From contig CAJCIF010000239.1 of assembly GCA_903970355.1 (NCBI GenBank), positions 1-10,526 of the forward strand: a DNA stretch of 10,526 bases, given 5' to 3'. How positions within the stretch are numbered: position 1 is the first letter of the stretch; each line of letters opens with the position of its first letter. This document shows, one piece after another, positions 1 through 6,855 of this stretch. A program made the position numbers and the translations under genes. The stretch comes from Actinomycetota bacterium (lineage in GTDB: Bacteria; Cyanobacteriota; Vampirovibrionia; Obscuribacterales; Obscuribacteraceae). The notes beneath the pieces are model-generated. The model saw only the letters and a program-made list of their open reading frames with translations. It did not search any database and was not told where the DNA came from.

Positions 1-2096
1 ACAGAAATACGGAACGGGCTCTCGACAATATTTTGATCGATCCTCCTGGTCCAATGGGGCCAGTGCCGCTGTCACAAATGGCTTCGATCAAACCGGCTTT
101 CGGAGCGAGCTTTATAACGCGTGAAAGAAATTCTCGCGTTATGTATGTGCGTATGAATGTAAGAGGCCGCGATTTGGGATCTGCGGTTCGCGAAGTGCAA
201 AAGAAACTGGCTGCTCAAGTAAAAATTCCGGAAGGCTACCGGATTGTTTGGGCAGGTCAGTATGAATTTCAACAGGAAGCGAACCAGCGCTTGATGATTA
301 TCGTCCCTTGCACGCTCATCTTGATTTACTTTATTCTTTTAGGTGCGTTCGGCTCTCGCAGGAATGCCGCACTAATCATGTGCAGCGTTCCGCTCGCCGC
401 TCTTGGTGGTGTCTCAGCACTCCTCCTGACAAATACTTACTTCAGTATTTCAGCAGGTGTCGGTTTTATAGCTCTTTCAGGTGTTGCTGTTCAAAATGGG
501 GTGATTTTAATTAGTTACATCAATCATTTACGCACCACTGAAGGGATAACAGTGGCCGAAGCAGCTTACAAAGGTGCCCTTATCCGAATGAGACCGGTTT
601 TGATGACAGCAACGGTAGCTGTACTGGGTCTTTTGCCAGCAGCGACTTCAAACGGAATTGGCGCCCAGAGCCAAAAACCATTTGCGATTGTCATTATCGG
701 TGGACTAATGACAGCTACGATTCTCACACTTGTCATTCTGCCTTCCATTTACACGCTTATTCATCATGATTCAGATCGCGATACGTTTGAAAAGCCGAAA
801 CCAGAAAAGGAAGGCGCTCAAATAGTGATCGGATTACTAGCTTGCTTAATTGCCGGGCTTGGTTTGACTGGCTGCTCGCTTTCCCCGGAGGGACACGCAG
901 TCGCTTCATCGACGCCACCAGACAATACGGAACAAGTCGCTTCCTATAAGCCTTCTAAGCCGGGTGATGGACAGATTGTGCGGGTAAGCCTCGAGAATAA
1001 CCAAGAAAAGGAAATTGGCATACAGCTCGAATCGGTCAAAAGTGGACTGATTTCCAAAACCACTGATGCTCCGGGCATTGTGCAACCAGCCCAGAACAAT
1101 GTCAGGCAAATTGCAACTCCTTCTGCGGGTCGCGCCATAGAAGTGAAAGCCGCACTCGGTCAAACCATTCACGAGGGAGACATTGTTGCCATCATTAAGT
1201 CAGATTCGGTCGGCCAGGTGCAGTCGGACATGCTCCAAAACGCGTTACAAGCCAAGGCCGATATTAAGCAACAAGAAGTAGCCTTGAAACTGGATCGAAT
1301 TGTTTTGGAACGTGAATCAAAATTGTATAAAGAACAAGTCTCAGCCCAAGCAGATTTACAGTCTGCCGAAAACGCAGTCGAGAAGGATGAGGCGAATTTG
1401 GTCGCTTTAAAAGCTAAGCTTGACGCAACTGTTACCGTTGCTCAAGAACGCTTAACTTTGCTTGGCACCGAACCTGATACTGCTGCACGTGTATTGAAAG
1501 AGCGCAAGATCGATCCTTACGTAACAGTGAGGTCACCCAAGACAGGCATAATTATCGAACGAGATATAAATCCAGGCGAGATGGCGGATCCAAGTAAAAA
1601 CCTCTTTGTGCTGGCAGATCTTTCCGAAGTGTGGTTAGTAGCAAATGTCTTCGAAAAGGATATTTCTTCAATTAAAGTAGATCAAACCGCGGCGGTGACA
1701 ATTGATAGTTTGCCGGGGCACGCTTTTCCAGCTCGTATTATTTATGTCGGATCGCAAGTCGATCCAACAACTAGAACCTTACCGATCAGAGCTAATGTTC
1801 CCAACCCTGGTTTTCATCTCAAACCAGGTATGTTTGCCCGACTCACAATCAACGTTGATCAGGTTTCTTCTCTTCTTGTTCCGAAATCTTCAATATTGAC
1901 GAAAGGCGACAAAACTTTCGTATATGTGGCGGACAATCCTACGAACTTCGAAGAGCGTGATGTGCAAGTTGGTACCCAGGACGGAAACGGTGTCGAGATT
2001 AAGAGCGGACTTAAAGCCGGTGAGAAAGTGGTTGTGCAAGGAGCATTTAGTCTTTTTGGTGCAGCTATGAAAACGCCGGAAGGAAAGAATTATTAG
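1..2096 (+). CDS. HME-type RND efflux pump (C-terminal part) continuous with a CzcB/CusB-like periplasmic adaptor; 5' end outside window
   Basis: The frame is open from nt 3, before the first TTG at 33, and the residues there (ending DNILIDPP, then VPLSQMASI) match the inside of a CzcA/CusA pump, so the gene starts upstream. Numbering from the TTG: residues 1-85 are the end of the second periplasmic porter region (NVRGRDLGSAV, PEGYRIVWAGQYE). Five membrane segments follow at about 87-105, 112-133, 137-163, 187-204 and 217-243, with HME signatures VGFIALSGVAVQNGV, RMRPVLMTA and GLLPA. After a charged cytoplasmic stretch (245-263) comes a hydrophobic segment ending in the lipobox-like LTGC (Cys281), then a complete adaptor: barrel-sandwich/lipoyl half (about 355-390), alpha-hairpin (about 395-475), second lipoyl half (about 495-530), beta-barrel and membrane-proximal domain (531-687; VDPTTRTLPIRANVPNPG, LKPGMFARL). 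The two are normally separate proteins. The added segment would cross from cytoplasm to periplasm, so a fusion is topologically possible. The metal is unknown, as the pump's metal-site regions are not in the window. Confidence 0.9.
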   Translation, partial: RNTERALDNILIDPPGPMGPVPLSQMASIKPAFGASFITRERNSRVMYVRMNVRGRDLGSAVREVQKKLAAQVKIPEGYRIVWAGQYEFQQEANQRLMIIVPCTLILIYFILLGAFGSRRNAALIMCSVPLAALGGVSALLLTNTYFSISAGVGFIALSGVAVQNGVILISYINHLRTTEGITVAEAAYKGALIRMRPVLMTATVAVLGLLPAATSNGIGAQSQKPFAIVIIGGLMTATILTLVILPSIYTLIHHDSDRDTFEKPKPEKEGAQIVIGLLACLIAGLGLTGCSLSPEGHAVASSTPPDNTEQVASYKPSKPGDGQIVRVSLENNQEKEIGIQLESVKSGLISKTTDAPGIVQPAQNNVRQIATPSAGRAIEVKAALGQTIHEGDIVAIIKSDSVGQVQSDMLQNALQAKADIKQQEVALKLDRIVLERESKLYKEQVSAQADLQSAENAVEKDEANLVALKAKLDATVTVAQERLTLLGTEPDTAARVLKERKIDPYVTVRSPKTGIIIERDINPGEMADPSKNLFVLADLSEVWLVANVFEKDISSIKVDQTAAVTIDSLPGHAFPARIIYVGSQVDPTTRTLPIRANVPNPGFHLKPGMFARLTINVDQVSSLLVPKSSILTKGDKTFVYVADNPTNFEERDVQVGTQDGNGVEIKSGLKAGEKVVVQGAFSLFGAAMKTPEGKNY
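808..827 (+). promoter_or_regulatory. Internal Shine-Dalgarno-like site and GTG at the pump/adaptor junction
   Basis: AGGAAGG at 808-814 lies 10 nt before an in-frame GTG at 825-827. This GTG stands directly before the hydrophobic, lipobox-bearing segment of the adaptor, where a separate adaptor gene would be expected to start. In the +1 frame, TAG at 823-825 overlaps the GTG by one base (TAGTG), the usual look of a translationally coupled gene pair. The pump itself is not in that frame here. Internal initiation is inferred. Confidence 0.45.
825..2096 (+). CDS. Possible separately translated adaptor lipoprotein (CzcB/CusB-like membrane fusion protein) within the fused frame
   Basis: This is an alternative reading of the second half of the preceding frame. 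Starting at the GTG gives a product of about 423 aa whose first 17 residues are hydrophobic and end in LTGC, a good lipobox, with Ser following the Cys. Adaptors of this class are often lipoproteins, and about 400 aa is a usual adaptor length. Against it: the short n-region has no Lys or Arg, which is weak for a Sec signal peptide, whereas the fused form has KPKPEKE just upstream. The adaptor would link the inner-membrane pump to a TolC-like channel in the periplasm. Known CusBA complexes contain six adaptors per three pumps, so free adaptor made from this start could supplement a 1:1 fusion. No Met- or His-rich N-terminal metal site is evident. Confidence 0.45.
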   Translation: MIGLLACLIAGLGLTGCSLSPEGHAVASSTPPDNTEQVASYKPSKPGDGQIVRVSLENNQEKEIGIQLESVKSGLISKTTDAPGIVQPAQNNVRQIATPSAGRAIEVKAALGQTIHEGDIVAIIKSDSVGQVQSDMLQNALQAKADIKQQEVALKLDRIVLERESKLYKEQVSAQADLQSAENAVEKDEANLVALKAKLDATVTVAQERLTLLGTEPDTAARVLKERKIDPYVTVRSPKTGIIIERDINPGEMADPSKNLFVLADLSEVWLVANVFEKDISSIKVDQTAAVTIDSLPGHAFPARIIYVGSQVDPTTRTLPIRANVPNPGFHLKPGMFARLTINVDQVSSLLVPKSSILTKGDKTFVYVADNPTNFEERDVQVGTQDGNGVEIKSGLKAGEKVVVQGAFSLFGAAMKTPEGKNY

Positions 2097-2110
2097 GAGA
2101 GGTGGGAATG
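2095..2110 (+). promoter_or_regulatory. Ribosome binding site deciding the start of the small secreted protein
   Basis: AGGAGAGG at 2095-2102 overlaps the stop codon of the upstream adaptor frame (TAG 2094-2096) and lies 5 nt before ATG 2108. A GTG at 2102 is in the same frame but falls inside the Shine-Dalgarno sequence, so ATG 2108 is the likelier start. This is the clearest ribosome binding site in the window. Confidence 0.7.
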
Positions 2111-2623
2111 CTCAAGCAGATATTGATTATTGCTCCTATGGCAGTATTTGCTGTTATTTGCAGCGCTACCGCCCAGGCGGATGAATCCACGCCTACATTG
2201 CGAGAGCACATCACAAGCGACGCTCCTGCCAAGACTCCTCAAGCCGACAATAGCGTCTCAGCGTTTTTTCAAGTGCCAACCAACCCAGCAAATAACCAAG
2301 CAACGCCACCAACGACGAAAAAAACGTCCGTGAAAAGATTGGTCTGGCACGTTATGGACAATATGGGTGTTCCGATGTTGGTCGGCAAAGATAATGATAT
2401 GGATCCCAGTATAAGTAGCTCGAATGCGATGCCACCAGTCCAGGTGCCCACAATGGCCAGTTTGAGAAAAATGGACAAACAAATAAAACACAATGAAGCA
2501 ATAACAACCGAACCAGCAACTGCCAATGCTGTTTCGAGTGGTCAGGCTGTTTTACACAAGATTCCGCAAAGCGAGCTGGAAGGCGTAGAGCTGCCCGCGC
2601 CGCGTGATGAGAATGGACACTAA
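2108..2623 (+). CDS. Small secreted Met-rich protein of unknown family in the efflux operon
   Basis: The 171-residue product has a clear Sec signal peptide: MLKQ, a hydrophobic core (ILIIAPMAVFAVI), then AQA before DES as the probable cleavage site. The Cys in the signal core is preceded by Ile, so it is not a good lipobox. The mature part is low in predicted globular structure and rich in Pro, Thr, Asn and Ala. Its centre (about residues 79-122 from this ATG) contains seven Met and a Trp-His pair in the pattern VWHVMDNMGVPM followed by further spaced Met. No family is recognised. It sits between the adaptor and the first outer-membrane channel gene, so it is probably exported to the periplasm as an accessory of the pump. 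A metal-binding role like that of CusF, where Met, His and Trp bind Cu(I)/Ag(I), is a guess from composition, and no OB-fold is apparent. Its 3' end overlaps the next gene. Confidence 0.8.
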   Translation: MLKQILIIAPMAVFAVICSATAQADESTPTLREHITSDAPAKTPQADNSVSAFFQVPTNPANNQATPPTTKKTSVKRLVWHVMDNMGVPMLVGKDNDMDPSISSSNAMPPVQVPTMASLRKMDKQIKHNEAITTEPATANAVSSGQAVLHKIPQSELEGVELPAPRDENGH

Positions 2624-4031
2624 ATATCTGACGCAGACAGTTCTCTTCACCACGTTGTTTCTAATTGAAACGATGTTCGCTCCTCTTTCCTTTGCGGCCG
2701 AAATTCCGCAAGAAGAGCCATCACCGACAGCACCAATTAGGTTGAACGATAACTGGAAGCCAACCGTCACTCCGGAAAGAACCTTAAGCCTTCGAGCGTC
2801 CTTCGATCGGGCTTACGAAAACAACAAAGAAATAGTTGCCTCCAAATACAGTTTGCCGGTAGCGAAAGCCGGCATACAGATTTCAAAAGCAATCCTCAAT
2901 CCAAGATTCAACTTTCTCTACGGTTTTGGCCCGGAATTCAAAATTATTCTTGCCGGAGAGCCCCAGCAATTTGGCTGGCAAGAAGAATTTCAGACGGCAG
3001 GCAAACGCACAAAGCTCATAAATGTGGCACGCGCGAATTACGTTGTTGCCGACTTGCAACTCAAAGCGCTTATGTTTGATGTGCGCAATCGAACAAGGAG
3101 AGCTTATGCGGAACTTGCTGCTGCTGAAGCCTATGCTGATTTAATTGAATCTCAAAGGAAAGTGGCTGTAGACCTTCTCAAAACGGCACAATATAGATTT
3201 GATGCAGGGAAAGCGGCTCGGTCGGAAGTGCTGCAAGCAGATTTAGGCGTTTTGCAATTCGACACGCAGCGGAACCAAGCGCAAGGACGTTTGCAGCAGG
3301 ATACCGTCGCACTCTCTATGTTGGTTGGTGAGGTGCCAAAACACATTGAAGTGATTGATGTGGACGATAATGGCATTTTTAAACTTTCAGCAGCAAGTAC
3401 AGATCTTGTTCCTCAGCCCGATCGTCAACTGCCACCGCTTAAAGATTTGCTTGCCACAGCAAGCCAAGAGCGACCCGATCTCAAAGTGGCGATTCAACAA
3501 GCCTTTTCCGACAGGCGCAGTCTGACCGCCGCAAAATCACTGAGAATACCGGATCTTTTCATAGATTGCGGCTATCAATTTACGACCTTTACACCGGTAC
3601 AACCATACAACCTTATTAAAAGCATCGTTCCAAATTCACCAGGCTGCTACCTCAACGTCGCTTTCGAATTGCCAATCCTTTATCAGCATCAGGGTGACGT
3701 AGCGCAAGCAAAAGCAACCTGGCTTCAGGATTTCGCGCAGATCAATCAGCTCAGTTGGCAAATCAACAAAGACACCATCACTGCCTATGAGTCTGTTCAA
3801 GTATCTCGAGCAAACATAGCGAAATTTCAAAGGGATTTGATACCACAAGCAGCGGCAGTGGCAAGGTTGGCTCGGCGCCGCTATGAAGTAGGTAAAACGG
3901 ATCTTGCTACAGCAATTTTGGCCAAGCAGCAATATCAACAAGTCCTTTCTTCGTATTTCGATTCGGTGGTGGCCTATCAAAACGCCTGGGCAGATTTAGA
4001 AAAAGCAGTGGGGGTTCCTTTAGCGCTATGA
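2607..4031 (+). CDS. TolC/CzcC-family outer membrane efflux protein, copy 1 of 3
   Basis: About 474 aa. Starts at GTG 2604, ATG 2607 and ATG 2613 are all possible, and each lies inside the end of the upstream gene (overlap 11-20 nt), implying coupled translation without an obvious Shine-Dalgarno sequence. The N-terminus is a signal peptide with probable cleavage after LSFA. The protein shows the duplicated outer-membrane efflux (OEP) layout: helix LSLRASFDRAYENNKEI, first beta-hairpin (about 98-135, NPRFNFLYGFGP...AGKRTK), long helices with RRAYAELAAAEAY and RFDAGKA, then a second half (about 280-475) with IPDLF, the second beta-hairpin, YEVGKTDLATAI and VVAYQNAWADLEKAVG. No lipobox Cys is present, unlike CusC. 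It should form the trimeric outer-membrane channel that docks with the adaptor. Numbering from GTG 2604, two cysteines (322, 348) flank the second extracellular loop and have no counterpart in the sister copies. Exact substrate is unknown. Confidence 0.93.
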   Translation: MRMDTKYLTQTVLFTTLFLIETMFAPLSFAAEIPQEEPSPTAPIRLNDNWKPTVTPERTLSLRASFDRAYENNKEIVASKYSLPVAKAGIQISKAILNPRFNFLYGFGPEFKIILAGEPQQFGWQEEFQTAGKRTKLINVARANYVVADLQLKALMFDVRNRTRRAYAELAAAEAYADLIESQRKVAVDLLKTAQYRFDAGKAARSEVLQADLGVLQFDTQRNQAQGRLQQDTVALSMLVGEVPKHIEVIDVDDNGIFKLSAASTDLVPQPDRQLPPLKDLLATASQERPDLKVAIQQAFSDRRSLTAAKSLRIPDLFIDCGYQFTTFTPVQPYNLIKSIVPNSPGCYLNVAFELPILYQHQGDVAQAKATWLQDFAQINQLSWQINKDTITAYESVQVSRANIAKFQRDLIPQAAAVARLARRRYEVGKTDLATAILAKQQYQQVLSSYFDSVVAYQNAWADLEKAVGVPLAL

Positions 4032-5437
4032 GGACTCCGGCTGCCAAATTATTGTGCACCGCTGCCATTCTCTTCAATTTGGCGGTGCCCTCTTTTGGCA
4101 TTGCCCAAGAAAACGCAATTCAAATGAAAGCGGAAGAAGGAGCGGATACTGAAACGGTCTACAACTTGCACCGCAAGTTCGCTCTAAGCGCCGCTTTCAA
4201 CAAAGCTGACACGGACAATAAAGAGATTTTGATCGCCACAGTAAATCTTCCCATATCGGAAGCGCAGATTACCATTGCTAAGGCGATACCGAATCCCACC
4301 TTTAGCATGCTCTATGGATTTGGACCGGCATGGGCTTATGTAATTGCCGGAAACGGCCAGCAATTTGGTTGGGCCGAAGAACTGCAAATTGCAGGCAAGC
4401 GAACTAAGAAAATGAACGTCGCTCGTTCTAACTACATTCAGCAAGCTTTGCAAATTCAAGCGCTTCGGTTTGATGTGCACAATCGTGTGCGCAGGGCTTA
4501 TGCGGAATTGGCAGCAGCAGAAGCTTACGAAGACTTGATCGAGAGCCAGAGAAATGTTGCCCAAAAGCTTTTGGATATTTCAAAGAAGCGTTTTGAGGCC
4601 GGTAAGGCACCAGGTTCGGAAGTATTGCAGGCCAAGCTTGCCGTTATGCAAACCGACACTCAGCGAACTGTGGCTCAGGGACGGCTGGTGCAAGATACTG
4701 CCGCATTGATGCTGTTGCTTGGTGAAACGCCTCGCATCCAGGAAATTGTCGATGTAGAAGACAACAATCTCTTTAAATTATCGGCGGAAAAAAGTGTGAT
4801 GATTCCCGATCTTGGTCAAGGAGCACCGGTACTGCAAGATTTATTGCCTGCCGCCTGGCGCGAACGTAATGATTTGAAAGCGGCTGTGCAACAGGCTTAT
4901 GTAAATCGAAGATCACTTACCCTGGCGAAGACTCAACGTATTCCTGATCCGACTGTTGGATTTCAATATTATTTCAGCACTTATAAACCCTTCCAAGAGC
5001 AATATTTCACACCACAACCGAATGCTCGCAAGGTTCCGTTTCAACCCGGCTATCAGCTAACGGTTGGAGAAGAGACACCGATTTTCTATCAATACCAGGG
5101 ACAGATAAATCAAGCGCGTGCCACCTGGATTCAACAATTGAAGCAAAATGAATTGCTACGCACTCAAATTGCTGGCGGCATGGTTACTGCTTATGAAGAG
5201 CTTTTGGTGGCCCGTCAGAATATCGAGAAATTTCAAAAGGAACTTTTGCCTGACTCTTTAAAAGTAGTGCAATTGAGCCGTCGCGGTTACGAGCTGGGAG
5301 CAACTGATCTCGCTACCGCTGTACTTGCCCAACAGAATTATCAACAGACCCTTTCCTCCTACTTTGATGCTGTGGTGGCATACCAAAATGCCTGGGCTGA
5401 TCTAGAACAAGCTGTGGGAGTGCCGTTGAAACTGTGA
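4028..5437 (+). CDS. TolC/CzcC-family outer membrane efflux protein, copy 2 of 3
   Basis: 469 aa, starting at ATG 4028, which overlaps the stop of copy 1 as ATGA, so translation is probably coupled. A signal peptide covers about residues 1-24 to 27 (MRTPAAKLL, then a hydrophobic stretch ending SFGIAQ). The OEP domain pair matches the neighbours: LYGFGP and QQFGWAEE in the first beta-hairpin (as in copy 1), RFDVHNRVRRAYAELAAAEAY in the helices (as in copy 3), RFEAGKAPGSEVLQAKL, and YELGATDLATAVL and VVAYQNAWADLEQAVG at the end. The second extracellular loop is longer (about 318-341, with FQEQYFTPQPNARK) and unlike the other copies. There is no Cys in the mature protein. It may replace, or mix with, the sister channels in the exporter; which of these occurs is not visible. 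Confidence 0.93.
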   Translation: MRTPAAKLLCTAAILFNLAVPSFGIAQENAIQMKAEEGADTETVYNLHRKFALSAAFNKADTDNKEILIATVNLPISEAQITIAKAIPNPTFSMLYGFGPAWAYVIAGNGQQFGWAEELQIAGKRTKKMNVARSNYIQQALQIQALRFDVHNRVRRAYAELAAAEAYEDLIESQRNVAQKLLDISKKRFEAGKAPGSEVLQAKLAVMQTDTQRTVAQGRLVQDTAALMLLLGETPRIQEIVDVEDNNLFKLSAEKSVMIPDLGQGAPVLQDLLPAAWRERNDLKAAVQQAYVNRRSLTLAKTQRIPDPTVGFQYYFSTYKPFQEQYFTPQPNARKVPFQPGYQLTVGEETPIFYQYQGQINQARATWIQQLKQNELLRTQIAGGMVTAYEELLVARQNIEKFQKELLPDSLKVVQLSRRGYELGATDLATAVLAQQNYQQTLSSYFDAVVAYQNAWADLEQAVGVPLKL

Positions 5438-6831
5438 TGAGGCGATTCACACCACCGCATATATTTTCTGTTGCAATCCTAATTTTGGCTTGCTTTATAT
5501 CTCAACCGAAAGTGATGGCGGAAGTTGATGTATTCAAAACTGGAATAGTAACAAGCCCTGCTCCTACTCGCAATTTCAGCCTGCAAGCCTGCTTTGATAA
5601 AGCGGATCAAGAGAATAAAGAAATCGTTTCGGCAAAGTGGAACCTTGCTATTTCGCAAGGGGCGATCACATCCGCAAGCGCTTTTCCAAATCCACAGTTC
5701 AACTTACAGACAGGATTCGGGCCTTCTTTCGTGGAGCTCTATACAGGTCAAACACAGTTGGTGGGCGCAACCGAACAGTTTCTCACGGCAGGCAAACGCA
5801 CAAAGAGAATAGCACTTGCGAAAGCAAACTATGGCGTAGCGGAATTGCAACTGGAAGCACTGCGATTCGATGTTCACAATCGGGTGCGGAGAGCCTATGC
5901 GGAATTGGCTGCCGCTGAAGCGTACCAGGCTCTAGTTGAATCTCAAAGAGACGTTGCTTTCAAGCTATTAAGCGTTGCGCAGCGGCGTTTTGATGCCGGC
6001 AAAGCGTCGAAATCTGAGGTGCTGCAAGCGCAGCTCAATATGTCTCAGTTTGATACGCAGCGAAACCAGGCGCAAGGACGTTTACAGCAAGCCTCTGCAG
6101 CGCTTTCTTTGATAATAGGGGAGAAGCCCAACAAGATTGAAGTAATTGACGTTGACGATAACGGCATCTTCAAACTGTCTGCGGAGACGTCGGAGATTGT
6201 GCCTTCTCCCCATCGCGCCCTTCCCCACCTGGCTAAACTTGTAACGATAGCCTTTGATGCCAGACCAGATTTGAAGGTAGCAAACGAGCAAGTGTTTGCG
6301 AGCAGAAAAGCAGTCACTTTAGCAAGAACGCAAAGAATTCCGGATTTATTTGTTGGCAGTGGTTATACCTTTAGCACTTTTGCAAAAACGCAACCTGGTG
6401 CGCTTGTTGCTCAGCCAAACTGGTTGGGTAATGGTGTGCAAGTTACTGTAACGGCTGAGAATCCAGTTTTCTATCAATATCAGGGACAAGTGCAACAAGC
6501 TTTAGGAACACTGCGCCAGTCCGAACGAAAATTGGATTTTGCAAAAGCGGGCGCTGCTACTCAGGTGGTCACAGGGTTCAATGAAGTTAGTGTGGCTCGA
6601 ACGAACATATTTTTATACCAGAAGAATTTACTGCCAACAGCAAGTGATGTGGCAAGATTGGCTCGCCGTGCGTATGAAGTAGGACAAACAGATCTTGCTA
6701 CTGCAATAATTGCGCAGCAACAGTATCAGCAAACCCTCAGTTCTTATTTCGATAGCGTCGTTGCCTATCAAAATGCCTGGGCGGATCTCGAAAAGGCGGT
6801 TGGTTTACCGCTCAATCCGAATCAGCCTTAG
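5437..6831 (+). CDS. TolC/CzcC-family outer membrane efflux protein, copy 3 of 3
   Basis: 464 aa from ATG 5437. An adjacent in-frame GTG at 5434 would add one residue. The context reads GTGATGA, so the start overlaps the stop of copy 2 by 1-4 nt. A signal peptide with MRRF, a hydrophobic core and cleavage near KVMA is present. The OEP features are as in the sister proteins: RFDVHNRVRRAYAELAAAEAY, RFDAGKASKSEVLQAQL, IEVIDVDDNGIFKLSA (nearly the same as in copy 1), FYQYQGQ (as in copy 2), and YEVGQTDLATAI and VVAYQNAWADLEKAVG. The first beta-hairpin (GFGPSFVELYTGQTQLVGATEQF) is the most divergent of the three. It is the last gene of the + strand operon seen here. The C-terminal tail after GLPL is four residues longer than in copy 1 or 2. 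Confidence 0.93.
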   Translation: MRRFTPPHIFSVAILILACFISQPKVMAEVDVFKTGIVTSPAPTRNFSLQACFDKADQENKEIVSAKWNLAISQGAITSASAFPNPQFNLQTGFGPSFVELYTGQTQLVGATEQFLTAGKRTKRIALAKANYGVAELQLEALRFDVHNRVRRAYAELAAAEAYQALVESQRDVAFKLLSVAQRRFDAGKASKSEVLQAQLNMSQFDTQRNQAQGRLQQASAALSLIIGEKPNKIEVIDVDDNGIFKLSAETSEIVPSPHRALPHLAKLVTIAFDARPDLKVANEQVFASRKAVTLARTQRIPDLFVGSGYTFSTFAKTQPGALVAQPNWLGNGVQVTVTAENPVFYQYQGQVQQALGTLRQSERKLDFAKAGAATQVVTGFNEVSVARTNIFLYQKNLLPTASDVARLARRAYEVGQTDLATAIIAQQQYQQTLSSYFDSVVAYQNAWADLEKAVGLPLNPNQP

Positions 6832-6855
6832 GCTGTAAATGTGGTTTAGTACGAC

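Noticed and set aside
2108..2623. Lipoprotein assignment for the small secreted protein because of a Cys in its signal peptide
   Set aside because: The residue before the Cys is Ile, not Gly, Ala or Ser, and a good type I cleavage site (AQA before DES) follows.
1..6831. Assignment of a specific metal (Cu/Ag versus Zn/Co/Cd) and names cusCBA or czcCBA
   Set aside because: The pump's metal-site and transmembrane proton-relay regions are upstream of the window, and the adaptor and channels do not settle the metal.
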